Positions 49,958 to 59,082 of a stretch of 64,000 nt of DNA are shown here, one piece after another. The notes below the pieces were generated by a model. That model did no database searches. It saw nothing but the letters and a program-made list of their open reading frames with translations, and had not been told where the DNA came from. The position numbers and the translations under genes are program-made. The stretch covers positions 248,001 through 312,000 of the forward strand of contig CP091724.1 of NCBI GenBank assembly GCA_022009795.1. Reading direction: 5' to 3'. Each line of letters starts with the position of its first letter. The first letter of the stretch is position 1. Origin of the DNA: Anaerotruncus sp. (GTDB lineage Bacteria > Bacillota > Clostridia > Oscillospirales > Acutalibacteraceae).

Positions 49958-52450
49958 ATGAAGCATCCTGAAATTGTAAGTAAAATGAGCCTTGAGCAAA
50001 AGGCTGAATTTGTTTCCGGCTTCGATTATTGGCACCTTGAAGAGGCGCCCGAGCTCGGACTTCCCAAAATCATGATAACAGACGGCCCTCACGGACTGCG
50101 TAAGCAAAACACCGATAAAAAGGCTTCAAGCGGAATCGGCCTCGGCAATTCCGTTCCCGCCACCTGTATGCCCCCGGCGGCAACATCCGCCTGCTCTTGG
50201 GACGAAAATCTTCTTCGCGAAGAGGGTGAAGCCCTTGCCGAGGAGTGCCTGCAGGAAAAAGGTTTCCGTTATTCTCGGACCCGGCACAAATATTAAGCGT
50301 TCTCCGGTTTGCGGCAGAAACTTTGAATATTTTTTTCCGAGGATCCGCTTCTTGCCGGCAAGATGAGCGCAAGCCTTATCAACGGCTGCCAATCAAAGGG
50401 CGTCGGCAACTCACTTAAGCACTTTGCCTGCAACTCGCAGGAGGCTTTCCGTATGGTGCTCAGCGAAGTAATTGATGAACGCACAATGCGCGAAATCTAT
50501 TTCCCCGCATTTGAAATCGCGGTTAAGGAATCTCAGCCGTGGACGGTTATGAACTCTTATAACCGCATTAACGGCGTTTACGCTTCTCAAAACGAATGGC
50601 TCCAGGAAAAAAAGTGCTCAGAGACGAATGGGGCTTTAAGGGCCTGCTCGTAACGGACTGGGGCGCTTCGGTAGACAGAGTTCCCGGCCTTAAATACGGC
50701 ACCGATCTTGAAATGCCTTCTTCGGGCACACTCAATGCAAAAAGAATTATCGCGGCGGTAAACGGCGGCGAGCTTGATGAGGCAATCCTCGATAAGCGCG
50801 TTGACAATGTTGTTGATCTTATTCTCAAATCCAAGCCCGCTCTTGAGCAAAACAACGGTTATAAATTCGATGTTGAGGCTCACCATGCTCTTGCCCGCAA
50901 GATTGCGGAAGGCTCAATGGTGCTCCTTAAAAATGACGATAAAATTCTGCCTCTTAAAAAAGGACAAAAGATTGCCGTTATCGGCGAAATGGCGAAATCG
51001 CCACGCTTCCAGGGCGCCGGCTCTTCCGTTATCAATCCCACGAAGCTTGATAACGCTTTTTGATGAGCTTGTTAAGCTCGGCGCAGATGTTACATATGCG
51101 CAGGGCTACTATAAATCCGCTCCCGGCAAAAAGGATAAAGACAGAAAGTCGGATGCTCAGCTTGTTTCGGAAGCTGTTGCAGCTGCAAAGGCAGCTGATG
51201 TTGCCGTTGTTTTCGTTGGTCTTACCGAGGAATTTGAGGGTGAGGGCTACGACAGAGAAAATATAAATATGCCCGAAAACCACAATAAGCTTGTTTCCGA
51301 AATCGCAAAAGCAAATGCAAACACCGTTGTTGTGCTTGCAGGCGGTTCCGTTGTTTATATTCCGTGGCTTGATGAAGTTAAGGGTCTCCTTAACTCCGGA
51401 CTCGGCGGTCAGGCAAGCGGCAGCGCCGTTGCAAATATTCTTATCGGCGCAGTTAACCCCAGCGGTAAAACGGCAGAAACATATCCTGTTAAGTATGAAG
51501 ATAACCCCACCTTCGGCAATTATCCCGGCGGCCCTGTTATTTCAGAACATAAAGAAAGCGTTTATATCGGCTACAGATATTATGACACGGCCGAAAAAGA
51601 GGTTCTTTTCCCGTTTGGCTACGGTCTTTCCTACACAACATTTGAATACAGCGATATCAAGCTTTCCGCAAGCGATATTAAGGATACGGATACTCTTAAG
51701 GTTTCGCTTAAAGTTAAAAACACCGGTGATGTTGACGGTGCCGAAATCGTGCAGATTTATGTTGCCGATAAAGAATCCACCATCTTCAGACCGAAAAAAG
51801 AGCTTCGTGCATTCACTAAGGTATTTCTTAAAGCAGGCGAAGAAAAAGAGGTTACTCTTGAGCTCGGTAAGCGCGCGTTTGCTTATTATAATGTTAAGCT
51901 TGGCGATTGGCATGTTGAAAGCGGCGAATTTGAAATTATTGCCGCAGCTTCAAGCCGCGATGAAAAGCTTAAAGCAAGCGTTAATGTTACCTCCACGGTT
52001 GAGGCTGAAGTTCCCGATTACAGGGATATTGCGCCATCCTATTACACAGCCGATATCAAGGATGTTGACGATAAGCAATGGGGTGCCGTTTACGGCAGTG
52101 AGCTTCCCGCACGCGAAAGAGATAAGAATGCAAAAATCGATCTCTATTGCTGCCTGAATGATGCAAGGCATACAAAGTGGGGCGGTAAGCTGTGCAGGCT
52201 TATCGAAAAGATCATGTCCAATATGGGCTCTGCCGAAAACGGCGACGGTAAAATGCTTGCCGCAATGGCAACGCAAATCCCGATCAGAAACTTTGTTCAG
52301 ATGAGCATGGGCGTGTTCTCTCCGAAAATGGCAGAGGGCCTTCTTAAAATGCTCAACGACGACGAATCAAGCTTTGTAGGCTTCAATGCAATCTTTTGGC
52401 GCCTCGGCGGTGCGCTCACACGCCTTCCCTCGCTTCTTAAATCAATTTAA
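49958..52450 (+). CDS. GH3 family beta-glucosidase, frameshifted
   Basis: About 830 residues. GH3 barrel with MITDGPHGLR, SLKHFACNSQE and the nucleophile aspartate in LLVTDWGAS; then the second alpha/beta domain with the SMVLLKND, VVFVGLTEEFEGEGYDR and AEKEVLFPFGYGLSYTTF blocks, and an FN3-like domain. Beyond it is a C-terminal region of about 130 residues (from 52010) with no domain I can name. Shifts near 50260, 50330, 50610 and 51058. No signal peptide, so it hydrolyses imported beta-glucosides. Single gene between its own promoter and terminator. Confidence 0.94.
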
Positions 52451-52456
52451 CAACAC

Positions 52457-52495
52457 ATTATCGGGGAAAGCACCGTCGGGTGCTTTCCCTTTTGT
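52457..52495 (+). terminator. terminator after the GH3 gene
   Basis: GGGAAAGCACC and GGTGCTTTCCC form a perfect stem around GTCG, followed by TTTTG. Confidence 0.9.
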
Positions 52496-52561
52496 GTATT
52501 ATGATTAAAAACAGGGTGTAAAACGCCGCTAATATTGATGAATTGATTTTTGGAATTTCTA

Positions 52562-52590
52562 TTGAAAATTTATATTCTATAAGGTAAAAT
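52562..52590 (+). promoter_or_regulatory. SigA-type promoter of the purine operon
   Basis: TTGAAA, a 17-base spacer and TAAAAT. The transcript would carry a leader of about 115 nt before purE. Confidence 0.7.
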
Positions 52591-52606
52591 ATTACTCATA
52601 AAAAAA

Positions 52607-52700
52607 TGCGGCATATGCCGCGTTGCGCACATAATCAGCGTATTTTGCATTCGACTATGCCGCCTGCGGTGCAAAAGATTTATGAAGGCGGCGGAAAGGC
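52607..52700 (+). promoter_or_regulatory. structured leader of the purine operon
   Basis: GCGGCATATGCCGC (52608-52621) is a perfect palindrome that can form a hairpin. Further on, TGCCGCC (52656-52662) can pair with GGCGGCG near 52687-52693, just before the ribosome site. The first hairpin arm GCCGC can also pair with GCGGC downstream, so alternative folds exist. It does not match the purine riboswitch core that I know. Confidence 0.5.
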
Positions 52701-52710
52701 AGTGTATCAT

Positions 52711-53240
52711 ATGAAAAAAAGTTGCTCTTATTATGGGCTCGGACAGTGATTTGCCCATCGTAACTCCTGCTGTTAAGCAGCTTAAGGAGCTTGGCATTGA
52801 AACAGAGGTTCGTGTTATGAGTGCCCACAGAACTCCCAAACAGGCTCAGAATTTTTGCCGAAAATGCGGCGAAAAACGGCTTCGGCGTTATTATCGCGGC
52901 TGCAGGTATGGCGGCGCATTTGGGCGGCGTGCTTGCTGCTTCAACAACCTTGCCCGTTATCGGAATTCCTTGCTCCGCCAAAGTGCTGGACGGTATGGAC
53001 GCAATGCTTGCAACCGTTATGATGCCGCCCGGAATCCCCGTTGCAACAGTCGGTGTAAATGCAGCCAAAAATGCGGCTCTTCTTGCTGCGGAAATTTTGG
53101 CAGTGGGCGATGACGCACTTGCCAAAAAGCTTGCCGATATGCGCAAGGATATGGAAAACGCAGTTATCGAAAAGGATAAGGCGATGCAGGAAAAAAATCA
53201 AAGAAATCTGATTTTTGTTTGTGAAAATACGATTAAATAA
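52711..53240 (+). CDS. purE: N5-carboxyaminoimidazole ribonucleotide mutase, frameshifted
   Basis: About 175 residues. PurE shifts the carboxyl group to give CAIR in purine synthesis. MKKVALIMGSDSDLP, VMSAHRTPKQ, IAAAGMAAHLGGVLA and GMDAMLATVMMPPGIPVATVGVNAAKNAA are diagnostic of class I. Shifts at the A-run 52715 and near 52850. The last 25 residues are charged. First gene of the pur operon; purK is not adjacent. Confidence 0.95.
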
Positions 53241-53253
53241 AATTAAATATAAC

Positions 53254-53320
53254 ATCACTCCTCGTTTGCCACATCGGGTAAAGTGATTTAACAATACGTG
53301 GCAGGAAAGGCAAAGTGATT
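53254..53320 (+). promoter_or_regulatory. pseudoknot-like leader before purM
   Basis: Two interleaved six-base pairings are possible: ATCACT (53254-53259) with AGTGAT (53282-53287), and TGCCAC (53267-53272) with GTGGCA (53298-53303). The second arm ends directly at the AGGAAAGG ribosome site. A second copy of AAAGTGATT at 53312-53320, between the ribosome site and the ATG, could compete for ATCACT. Confidence 0.45.
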
Positions 53321-53322
53321 AT

Positions 53323-54363
53323 ATGGAAAAAAAGTTTCAGCGAAAGTTACGCGGCAGCCGGCGTTGATGTTACGGCGGGCTATGAATCCGTGGAGCTTAT
53401 CAAATCCCATGTTAAAAAACAAATATTCCCGGCGTTATCGGTTCAATAGGCGGCTTCGGCGGTATGTTTGAAATCGGCGCAAAGGATTATAAGAATCCCG
53501 TGCTCGTCAGCGGAACGGACGGAGTAGGCACAAAGCTTAAACTCGCTTTTTTGATGGATAAGCACGACACTATCGGTATAGACTGTGTTGCAATGTGCGT
53601 GAACGATGTTGCGTGCAGCGGTGCAAAGCCTCTTTTCTTCCTCGATTATATTGCCTGCGGCAAAAACTATCCCGAAAAAATCGCCGAAATCGTTAAGGGC
53701 GTGGCAGACGGCTGCGTTCAGGCAGGCTGTGCGCTTGTGGGCGGCGAAACCGCAGAGCATCCCGGCCTTATGCCCGATGAGGAATACGACCTTGCAGGTT
53801 TCACGGTAGGTATCGGCGAAAAGAATAAGCTTGTTTCCGGCGAAAATCTTAAAGCGGGCGATGCGCTTATCGGCGTTGCTTCTTCGGGCGTTCATTCAAA
53901 CGGCTTTTCCCTTGTTCGCAAGGTGTTTGATATAAACGAAAAAAACAATTCTTTCAACATATGATGAGCTTGATAAGCCGCTCGGCGAAGAACTTCTTAC
54001 TCCCACAAGAATTTATGTTAAGCCGCTTCTTGCTTTGATGGATGAGGTGCGCGTAAACGCCATTTCCCATATCACGGGCGGCGGCTTTTACGAAAATGTG
54101 CCCCGTATGCTGAATGACGGCTTCACTGCGGTTATTGAAAAGGATAAATGCTTTAAAAAGCCTATATTTGAACTTATTGAAAAGGTTGGCAAAATCCCTG
54201 AAAGAGATATGTATAACACATTTAATATGGGCACCGGTCTTGTTATCGCGGTTGACGCGGAAAAATGCGGATAAAGCTGTTGAAATTCTTAATGCAAACG
54301 GCGAGCAGGCTGCCGTTATCGGCGAAATTAAGGCCGGCGAAAAAAAGGTGTTGAATTATGCTG
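53323..54363 (+). CDS. purM: phosphoribosylformylglycinamidine cyclo-ligase, frameshifted
   Basis: About 345 residues. PurM closes the imidazole ring to form AIR. MEKSFSESYAAAGVDVTAGYE, the ATP loop SGTDGVGTKLKLA, DCVAMCVNDVACSGAKPLFFLDY, GGETAEHPGLM and ISHITGGGFYENVPRM are present. Shifts at 53330, 53425, 53945, 54263 and 54345; the corrected tail KGVELC ends at TGA 54361-54363, overlapping the purN start. Confidence 0.95.
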
Positions 54364-54990
54364 AATATAGCCGTGTTTGTTTCGGGCGGAGGCACAAATT
54401 TGCAGGCGCTTATTGACGCGCAAAGCAGGGGAGAGCTTCAAAACGGAAAAAAATCACCTTTGTGCTTGCTTCAAACAGCGGCGCATATGCTTTAAAGCGC
54501 GCCGAAAAAGGCCGGCATTGAAAGCGCCGTGGTTTCAAGAAAAGAATATGATTCCAAAGAGGCTTATGATATAGCAGTTTTGAAAGAGCTTGAAAACAGG
54601 AATATAGATCTTATTGTGCTTGCCGGATTTCTTTTCGATTTTTGGGCAGCGAGCTTTGTTGAAAAAAATACAGAAATAAAATAATAAACATTCATCCCAG
54701 TCTTATTCCGCTTTTTTTGCGGCGATGGCTTTTAAGGCCTTAAAGTGCACGAAGCCGTGCTTGCAAGCGGAATGAAAGTAACGGGTGCCACGGCGCATTT
54801 TGTGAATGAAATCACGGACGGCGGTGCAATAATCCTGCAAAAGGCCGTTCCGATTGAACAGGGCGACACTCCCGAAATTCTGCAATACCGCGTTATGCGC
54901 CTTGCCGAATGGGAAATTCTGCCAAAAGCAGTATCCCTGTTTTGCATGGGCAAAATAAAGATTGAGGGAAATAAAACGATTATCGAATAA
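54358..54990 (+). CDS. purN: phosphoribosylglycinamide formyltransferase, frameshifted
   Basis: About 209 residues. PurN formylates GAR with 10-formyl-THF. MLNIAVFVSGGGTNLQALIDA, NSGAYALKRAEKAGI, LAGFLSILG, the catalytic NIHPSLIPAF and TGATAHFVNEITDGGAIILQ (catalytic histidine and aspartate) are visible. Shifts at 54445, 54505, 54635-54670 and 54730. Start overlaps the purM stop (ATGCTGA). Confidence 0.94.
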
Positions 54991-55082
54991 TAATCGCAAA
55001 TCGCGCAAAGACGCATATGCTTTGCTCTTTTTGCCGCTTTTCGGCAGCGAAAATTAAAATAAATCAGAGGTAGGGAATTACT

Positions 55083-55809
55083 ATGGAAATTAAAAAAATA
55101 TCGCAAGAGCTTTCTTCAAATTCATATCCCGGCAGGGGAATTATCCTCGGCAGAAGTGCGGATAACAAAAAAGCCGTTATAGCTTATTTCATTATGGGCA
55201 GAAGTGAAAACAGCCGCAACCGTATTTTTGAGAAAAACGAAAGAGGCGGTATTCGCACAAAAGCTTTTTGATGAATCAAAAAAATGGTTGATCCCAGCCT
55301 AATAATTTATAACCCCTGGTTTTAAAGTGCGACGGTAAAAACCATCGTTACAAACGGTGATCAAACCGATACGATTTATGATTGCATGAAAGAGGGCCAT
55401 TGCTATCGCCATGCGCTTTTTAACCCGCGAATTTGAGCCTGATGCGCCTAATTACACTCCCAGAATTTCCGGTGTCGTTAAGCCTAATGGCGATTATGTG
55501 CTTTCAATTCTTAAATCAAATATGGGCGTGCCGCAGTGCCTCAGATTCTTTTATGAATATCCCGCATATGCAGGCCTCGGCCATTTTATTCACACATATA
55601 AGTGTGACGGCGATCCCATCCCTTCGTTTGAGGGTGAACCTACTCCCGTTGAAATCGGCGATCAGTCAATAGACGAATTTACGGATATGATTTGGAATTC
55701 GCTTAATGCGGACAACAAGGTTTCGCTTTTCACCCGCTATATCGATATGGAAACGGGTGCGGAAGAATCAAGAATAGTTAATAAAAAAACAAATAATTAC
55801 GGGCGGTGA
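55083..55809 (+). CDS. IMP cyclohydrolase (PF07826 type), frameshifted
   Basis: About 240 residues. The text YPGRGIILGRSADNKKAVIAYFIMGRSENSRNR, IVTNGDQTDTIYDCM, TREFEPDAPNYTPRISGV and FFYEYPAYAGLGHFIHTYKCDG matches the IMP cyclohydrolase family related to archaeal PurO, which closes FAICAR to IMP. The usual bacterial enzyme for this step is the C-terminal partner in PurH. Shifts near 55245, 55275, 55320 and 55400. GAGGTAGGG precedes ATG 55083. The position between purN and purD supports a role in the pathway. Confidence 0.88.
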
Positions 55810-55886
55810 TTCGCTCGTTTCTCGGCGGCTCGGCACCGCCGGGATTTTAAATCGGCTTTGCCGAAAAAAAGAAAGGCTTATAAAAT

Positions 55887-57169
55887 ATGAATGTGCTTGT
55901 TGTTGGCGGCGGCGGAAGAGAGCACGCCCTGATAAGAAAAATCAAGGAATCCGAAAGGGTTTCAAAGGTATATTGTTGCCCGGGAAACGGCGGCATATCG
56001 TATGATGCACAATGCTTTCCCGTTTCGGCAACGGATATTCCCGGCGTTGTGGAGCTGGCAAAAAAAGCTCGCTGCCGATTTGGTGGTTGTTGCTCCCTGA
56101 CGATCCGCTTGTTGCGGGAATGGTTGATGCGCTTAACGCAGAGGGCTTTGCCACCTTCGGTCCGAATGCGGCCGCGGCGATTATTGAAGGCTCAAAGGTT
56201 TTCTCAAAAAATCTTATGCTTAAATATAATATTCCCACCGCGGAATATAAGGTTTTTGATAACCCCTGCGATGTGCTTACATATATAAAGGAAAAGAACG
56301 AATTCCCCGCGGTTATCAAGGCAGACGGTCTTGCGCTCGGCAAGGGCGTTATAATTCCCGAAAATCTTGAAAAAGCCGAAAAAGGCGTTCATGAGATTAT
56401 GGAGGATAAAATCTTCGGCGAAAGCGGCAATCATGTTGTTGTGGAAGAATTTCTTACCGGTCCCGAGGTTTCCGTGCTTGCGTTTACGGATGGTAAGTGC
56501 GTTAAGCCCATGGTTTCTTCAATGGACCATAAGCGCGCGCTGGATGGCGATAAAGGCCTTAACACAGGCGGCATGGGCACTGTTTCTCCGAATCCGTATT
56601 ACACTGCCGATATTGCAAAGGAGTGTATGGAAAAAATCTTTATTCCTACGATTGATGCAATGAATAAAGAAGGGCGCACCTTTAAGGGCTGCCTTTATTT
56701 CGGTCTTATGCTTACTCCCAAGGGGCCTAAGGTGATTGAATACAATTGCCGCTTCGGCGATCCCGAAACTCAGGTTGTGCTTCCTCGCCTTAAAACGGAT
56801 ATAATTGATATTTTTGAGGCAATCAACAGCGGCACTCTTGCAGAGCTTGATATAGAATGGGCAGATGAAGCTTGCGCTTGCGTTATTGCGGCATCCGGCG
56901 GCTATCCTAAATCTTATCCTAAGGGAATTGAAATAACGGGCCTTGAAAACGGCCAAAAAGACGGCGTTATCGTTTATCATGCCGGCACTGCAATTAAAGA
57001 CGGTAAGCTTGTAACCTCCGGAGGAAGAGTGCTCGGCGTAACGGCGCTCGGCTCCGATTTACAGCAGGCTCTTGATAAGGCTTATGCGGCACTTGATGAA
57101 ATCCATTTTGATAATATGCACTTCAGGCATGATATAGGCAAAAAAGCTTTGGCTGCTCTTAATAAATAA
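55887..57169 (+). CDS. purD: phosphoribosylamine-glycine ligase, frameshifted
   Basis: About 426 residues, ATP-grasp fold. PurD makes GAR from phosphoribosylamine and glycine. MNVLVVGGGGREHALIRKI, VVVAPDDPLVAGMVDAL, FPAVIKADGLALGKGVI, GLNTGGMGTVSPNPYYT, VIEYNCRFGDPETQVVLPRL and the C-terminal SGGRVLGVTALG are standard. One or two shifts at the A-run 56062 and 56090. Last gene of the pur operon. Confidence 0.96.
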
Positions 57170-57246
57170 TTTCACTTGATTCGTGCTTTGTAAAAAATAT
57201 CAATTGTGAACTGTTGGTTAAAATTTGAAATGTTTACAAATAGTTG

Positions 57247-57275
57247 TTGACATTTATACAAATTGGAATTATACT
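57247..57275 (+). promoter_or_regulatory. SigA-type promoter of the adaptor-permease operon
   Basis: TTGACA, a 17-base spacer and TATACT, close to consensus. The expected start point (about 57282) lies inside the first arm of the terminator below. Confidence 0.82.
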
Positions 57276-57320
57276 AAAGGGGCATTAAAGGCGGCACAGG
57301 CTTTTTATGCCCCCTTTTTT
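57276..57320 (+). terminator. terminator overlapping the adaptor promoter start
   Basis: AAAGGGGCAT (57276-57285) pairs with ATGCCCCCTTT (57307-57317), followed by T residues. It would stop readthrough from purD, whereas transcripts that begin at about 57282 lose most of the first arm. Confidence 0.75.
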
Positions 57321-57354
57321 AACAGTGATTATATTATATATAGAGGTATATGAA

Positions 57355-59070
57355 ATGGCTACTGTAAAGAAAAGCAACAAGAAAAAGATTATTGCCGCAA
57401 TTTCCATAGTTTTGGTTATTGCTATAATAGGCACGGTTATCGGAGTTTCGGCAAAATCAAATAAGAAAGAAACCGTTTCGCTCACGACAATCGGCACAGG
57501 TGAAATCAGCGAATCTGTCAGCGCAACGGGCACGGTTTCGGCAGGCACAACCAAAGAGTATAAGGTTGGTGCTGTTGCAACGGTTAAAGAGGTTTTCGTT
57601 AAGGTTGGCGATAAAGTAACCGCCGGCGATAAGCTTGCCACATTTGACACAAGCACTCTTGATTCTCAGCGCAAGCAGCTCAGCAGCACTTATCAGCAAG
57701 CTAAAAAAAGCTACACGCAGTCTGTTTCCGATCAAAAAACAGCAAAGAAAAATCTTGCAGATGTTAACAGCAAAATCGAAGATGCTCAAAAGCAGCTTGA
57801 GAAGCTTGAAAGGGAAGCAGTAACCCAGGCAACAAGCAGAGTTACAATCACTTTCCCGTCAACTACCACAACCACAAGACCAACTACAACAAGGCCTACA
57901 ACAGCTCCCACAAGCGCCACCACAACAACTACAACCGAGCCGGTAACTTATCCGGCTACCGTTGAAGGCCTTGTGCAGGCACTTACGGATCTTGTTAACA
58001 CTCTTAACAGACTTTCCAATGATATAGAAACAACAAACGCACTTGTTCGTGTTGTTATGCAGGAAATTGCAAATCAGCTTGAAAGCGGCAATCTTGATCC
58101 CGAAAGAATAGCTCAGGCAGTTGGCGATGCCGTTGCTAAGGCAATCAAAGAGGGTATTATCGACGAAACTAAGCTTATAATCGAAAGCGGCGTTCTTGTT
58201 GATATGATTGAAACTGCCGTTAAAAATATAGATTGGGCTGCAGTGGGTTCTTCCATCGCAAGCAGCCCGAATGTTCAGCTTGCAACGGCACAGCTTAATT
58301 TGGCAGCTCTTTATGCTCAGCAAAAGGTATTCCAGCTTGAAGCCTCCGATGATACAGTTTATGCAAAAAAGCAGGTTATGGATTCCGCCAAAAGCGCGCT
58401 GGATGCCGTTGATGATGCAAATGCAGAGCTTGAAGCAGGCTGGACAGCTGCATTTGACGGCACCATTACCGCTTGCGATATTTATCCCGGTGAAACCACA
58501 AGTCTTCTTGCATCGGGCATTACCCTTGAAAATCTTGATTCAATGGTTGTTACACTTTCACTCGGCGAATATGATATACATAAGGTTAAGGTTGGTATGC
58601 CGGCAACAATCAGTTCGGCATACGGAACTTACAGCGGTGAAATCATCTCCAAGGCTCCCGTTGCAACAGGCGGCTCATCAGGCTCAATTCTTGATTCTGT
58701 TGGCTCTATGGCAGGTATCAGCGGCCTTTCAAGCCTCACAAGCAGCGGTGCCGGTGTTGAAGTTTTGGTAAGTGTTGATAATCCCGATGAAAACATTATC
58801 GCAGGCTTTGACGCGGATGTAACTATCGCAGTAGGCGATCATCAAAATATTGTTACCGTTCCGATCGAATCGATTGTGCTTCAGAAAACAGGCACATATG
58901 TATATCTCTATAATGAAGAGGATAAAACGGTTTCTAAAACTCTTATTGAAACAGGTGCCGTTTCCGATTCCGCTTATGAGGTTAAAAGCGGAATTAAAGC
59001 GGGCGACAAAATTGTTTCCACACCTTCCTCTGATTATGAAGAGGACACATTTGAAGTAAAAGTTAAATAA
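57355..59070 (+). CDS. membrane fusion/adaptor protein (MacA/YknX type)
   Basis: An intact 571-residue HlyD-family adaptor with one N-terminal membrane helix (IIAAISIVLVIAIIGTVIGVS). Barrel-sandwich half-motifs follow: SVSATGTVSAGTTKEYKVGAVATVKEVFVKVGDKVTAGDKLATFD, then after the helical hairpin WTAAFDGTITACDIYPGE. The helical hairpin is interrupted by a Thr/Pro-rich linker (57856-57945) and about 130 extra residues. Beta-barrel and MP domains follow. ATG 57355 follows GAGG. It lies 12 bases before the FtsX-like permease, forming a YknXZ-like export pair. Confidence 0.9.
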   Translation: MATVKKSNKKKIIAAISIVLVIAIIGTVIGVSAKSNKKETVSLTTIGTGEISESVSATGTVSAGTTKEYKVGAVATVKEVFVKVGDKVTAGDKLATFDTSTLDSQRKQLSSTYQQAKKSYTQSVSDQKTAKKNLADVNSKIEDAQKQLEKLEREAVTQATSRVTITFPSTTTTTRPTTTRPTTAPTSATTTTTTEPVTYPATVEGLVQALTDLVNTLNRLSNDIETTNALVRVVMQEIANQLESGNLDPERIAQAVGDAVAKAIKEGIIDETKLIIESGVLVDMIETAVKNIDWAAVGSSIASSPNVQLATAQLNLAALYAQQKVFQLEASDDTVYAKKQVMDSAKSALDAVDDANAELEAGWTAAFDGTITACDIYPGETTSLLASGITLENLDSMVVTLSLGEYDIHKVKVGMPATISSAYGTYSGEIISKAPVATGGSSGSILDSVGSMAGISGLSSLTSSGAGVEVLVSVDNPDENIIAGFDADVTIAVGDHQNIVTVPIESIVLQKTGTYVYLYNEEDKTVSKTLIETGAVSDSAYEVKSGIKAGDKIVSTPSSDYEEDTFEVKVK

Positions 59071-59082
59071 TCGGAGTGCATT

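Noticed and set aside
52562..52710. Guanine/adenine riboswitch before purE
   Set aside because: The three-way junction and loop-loop sequences of the purine aptamer could not be found.
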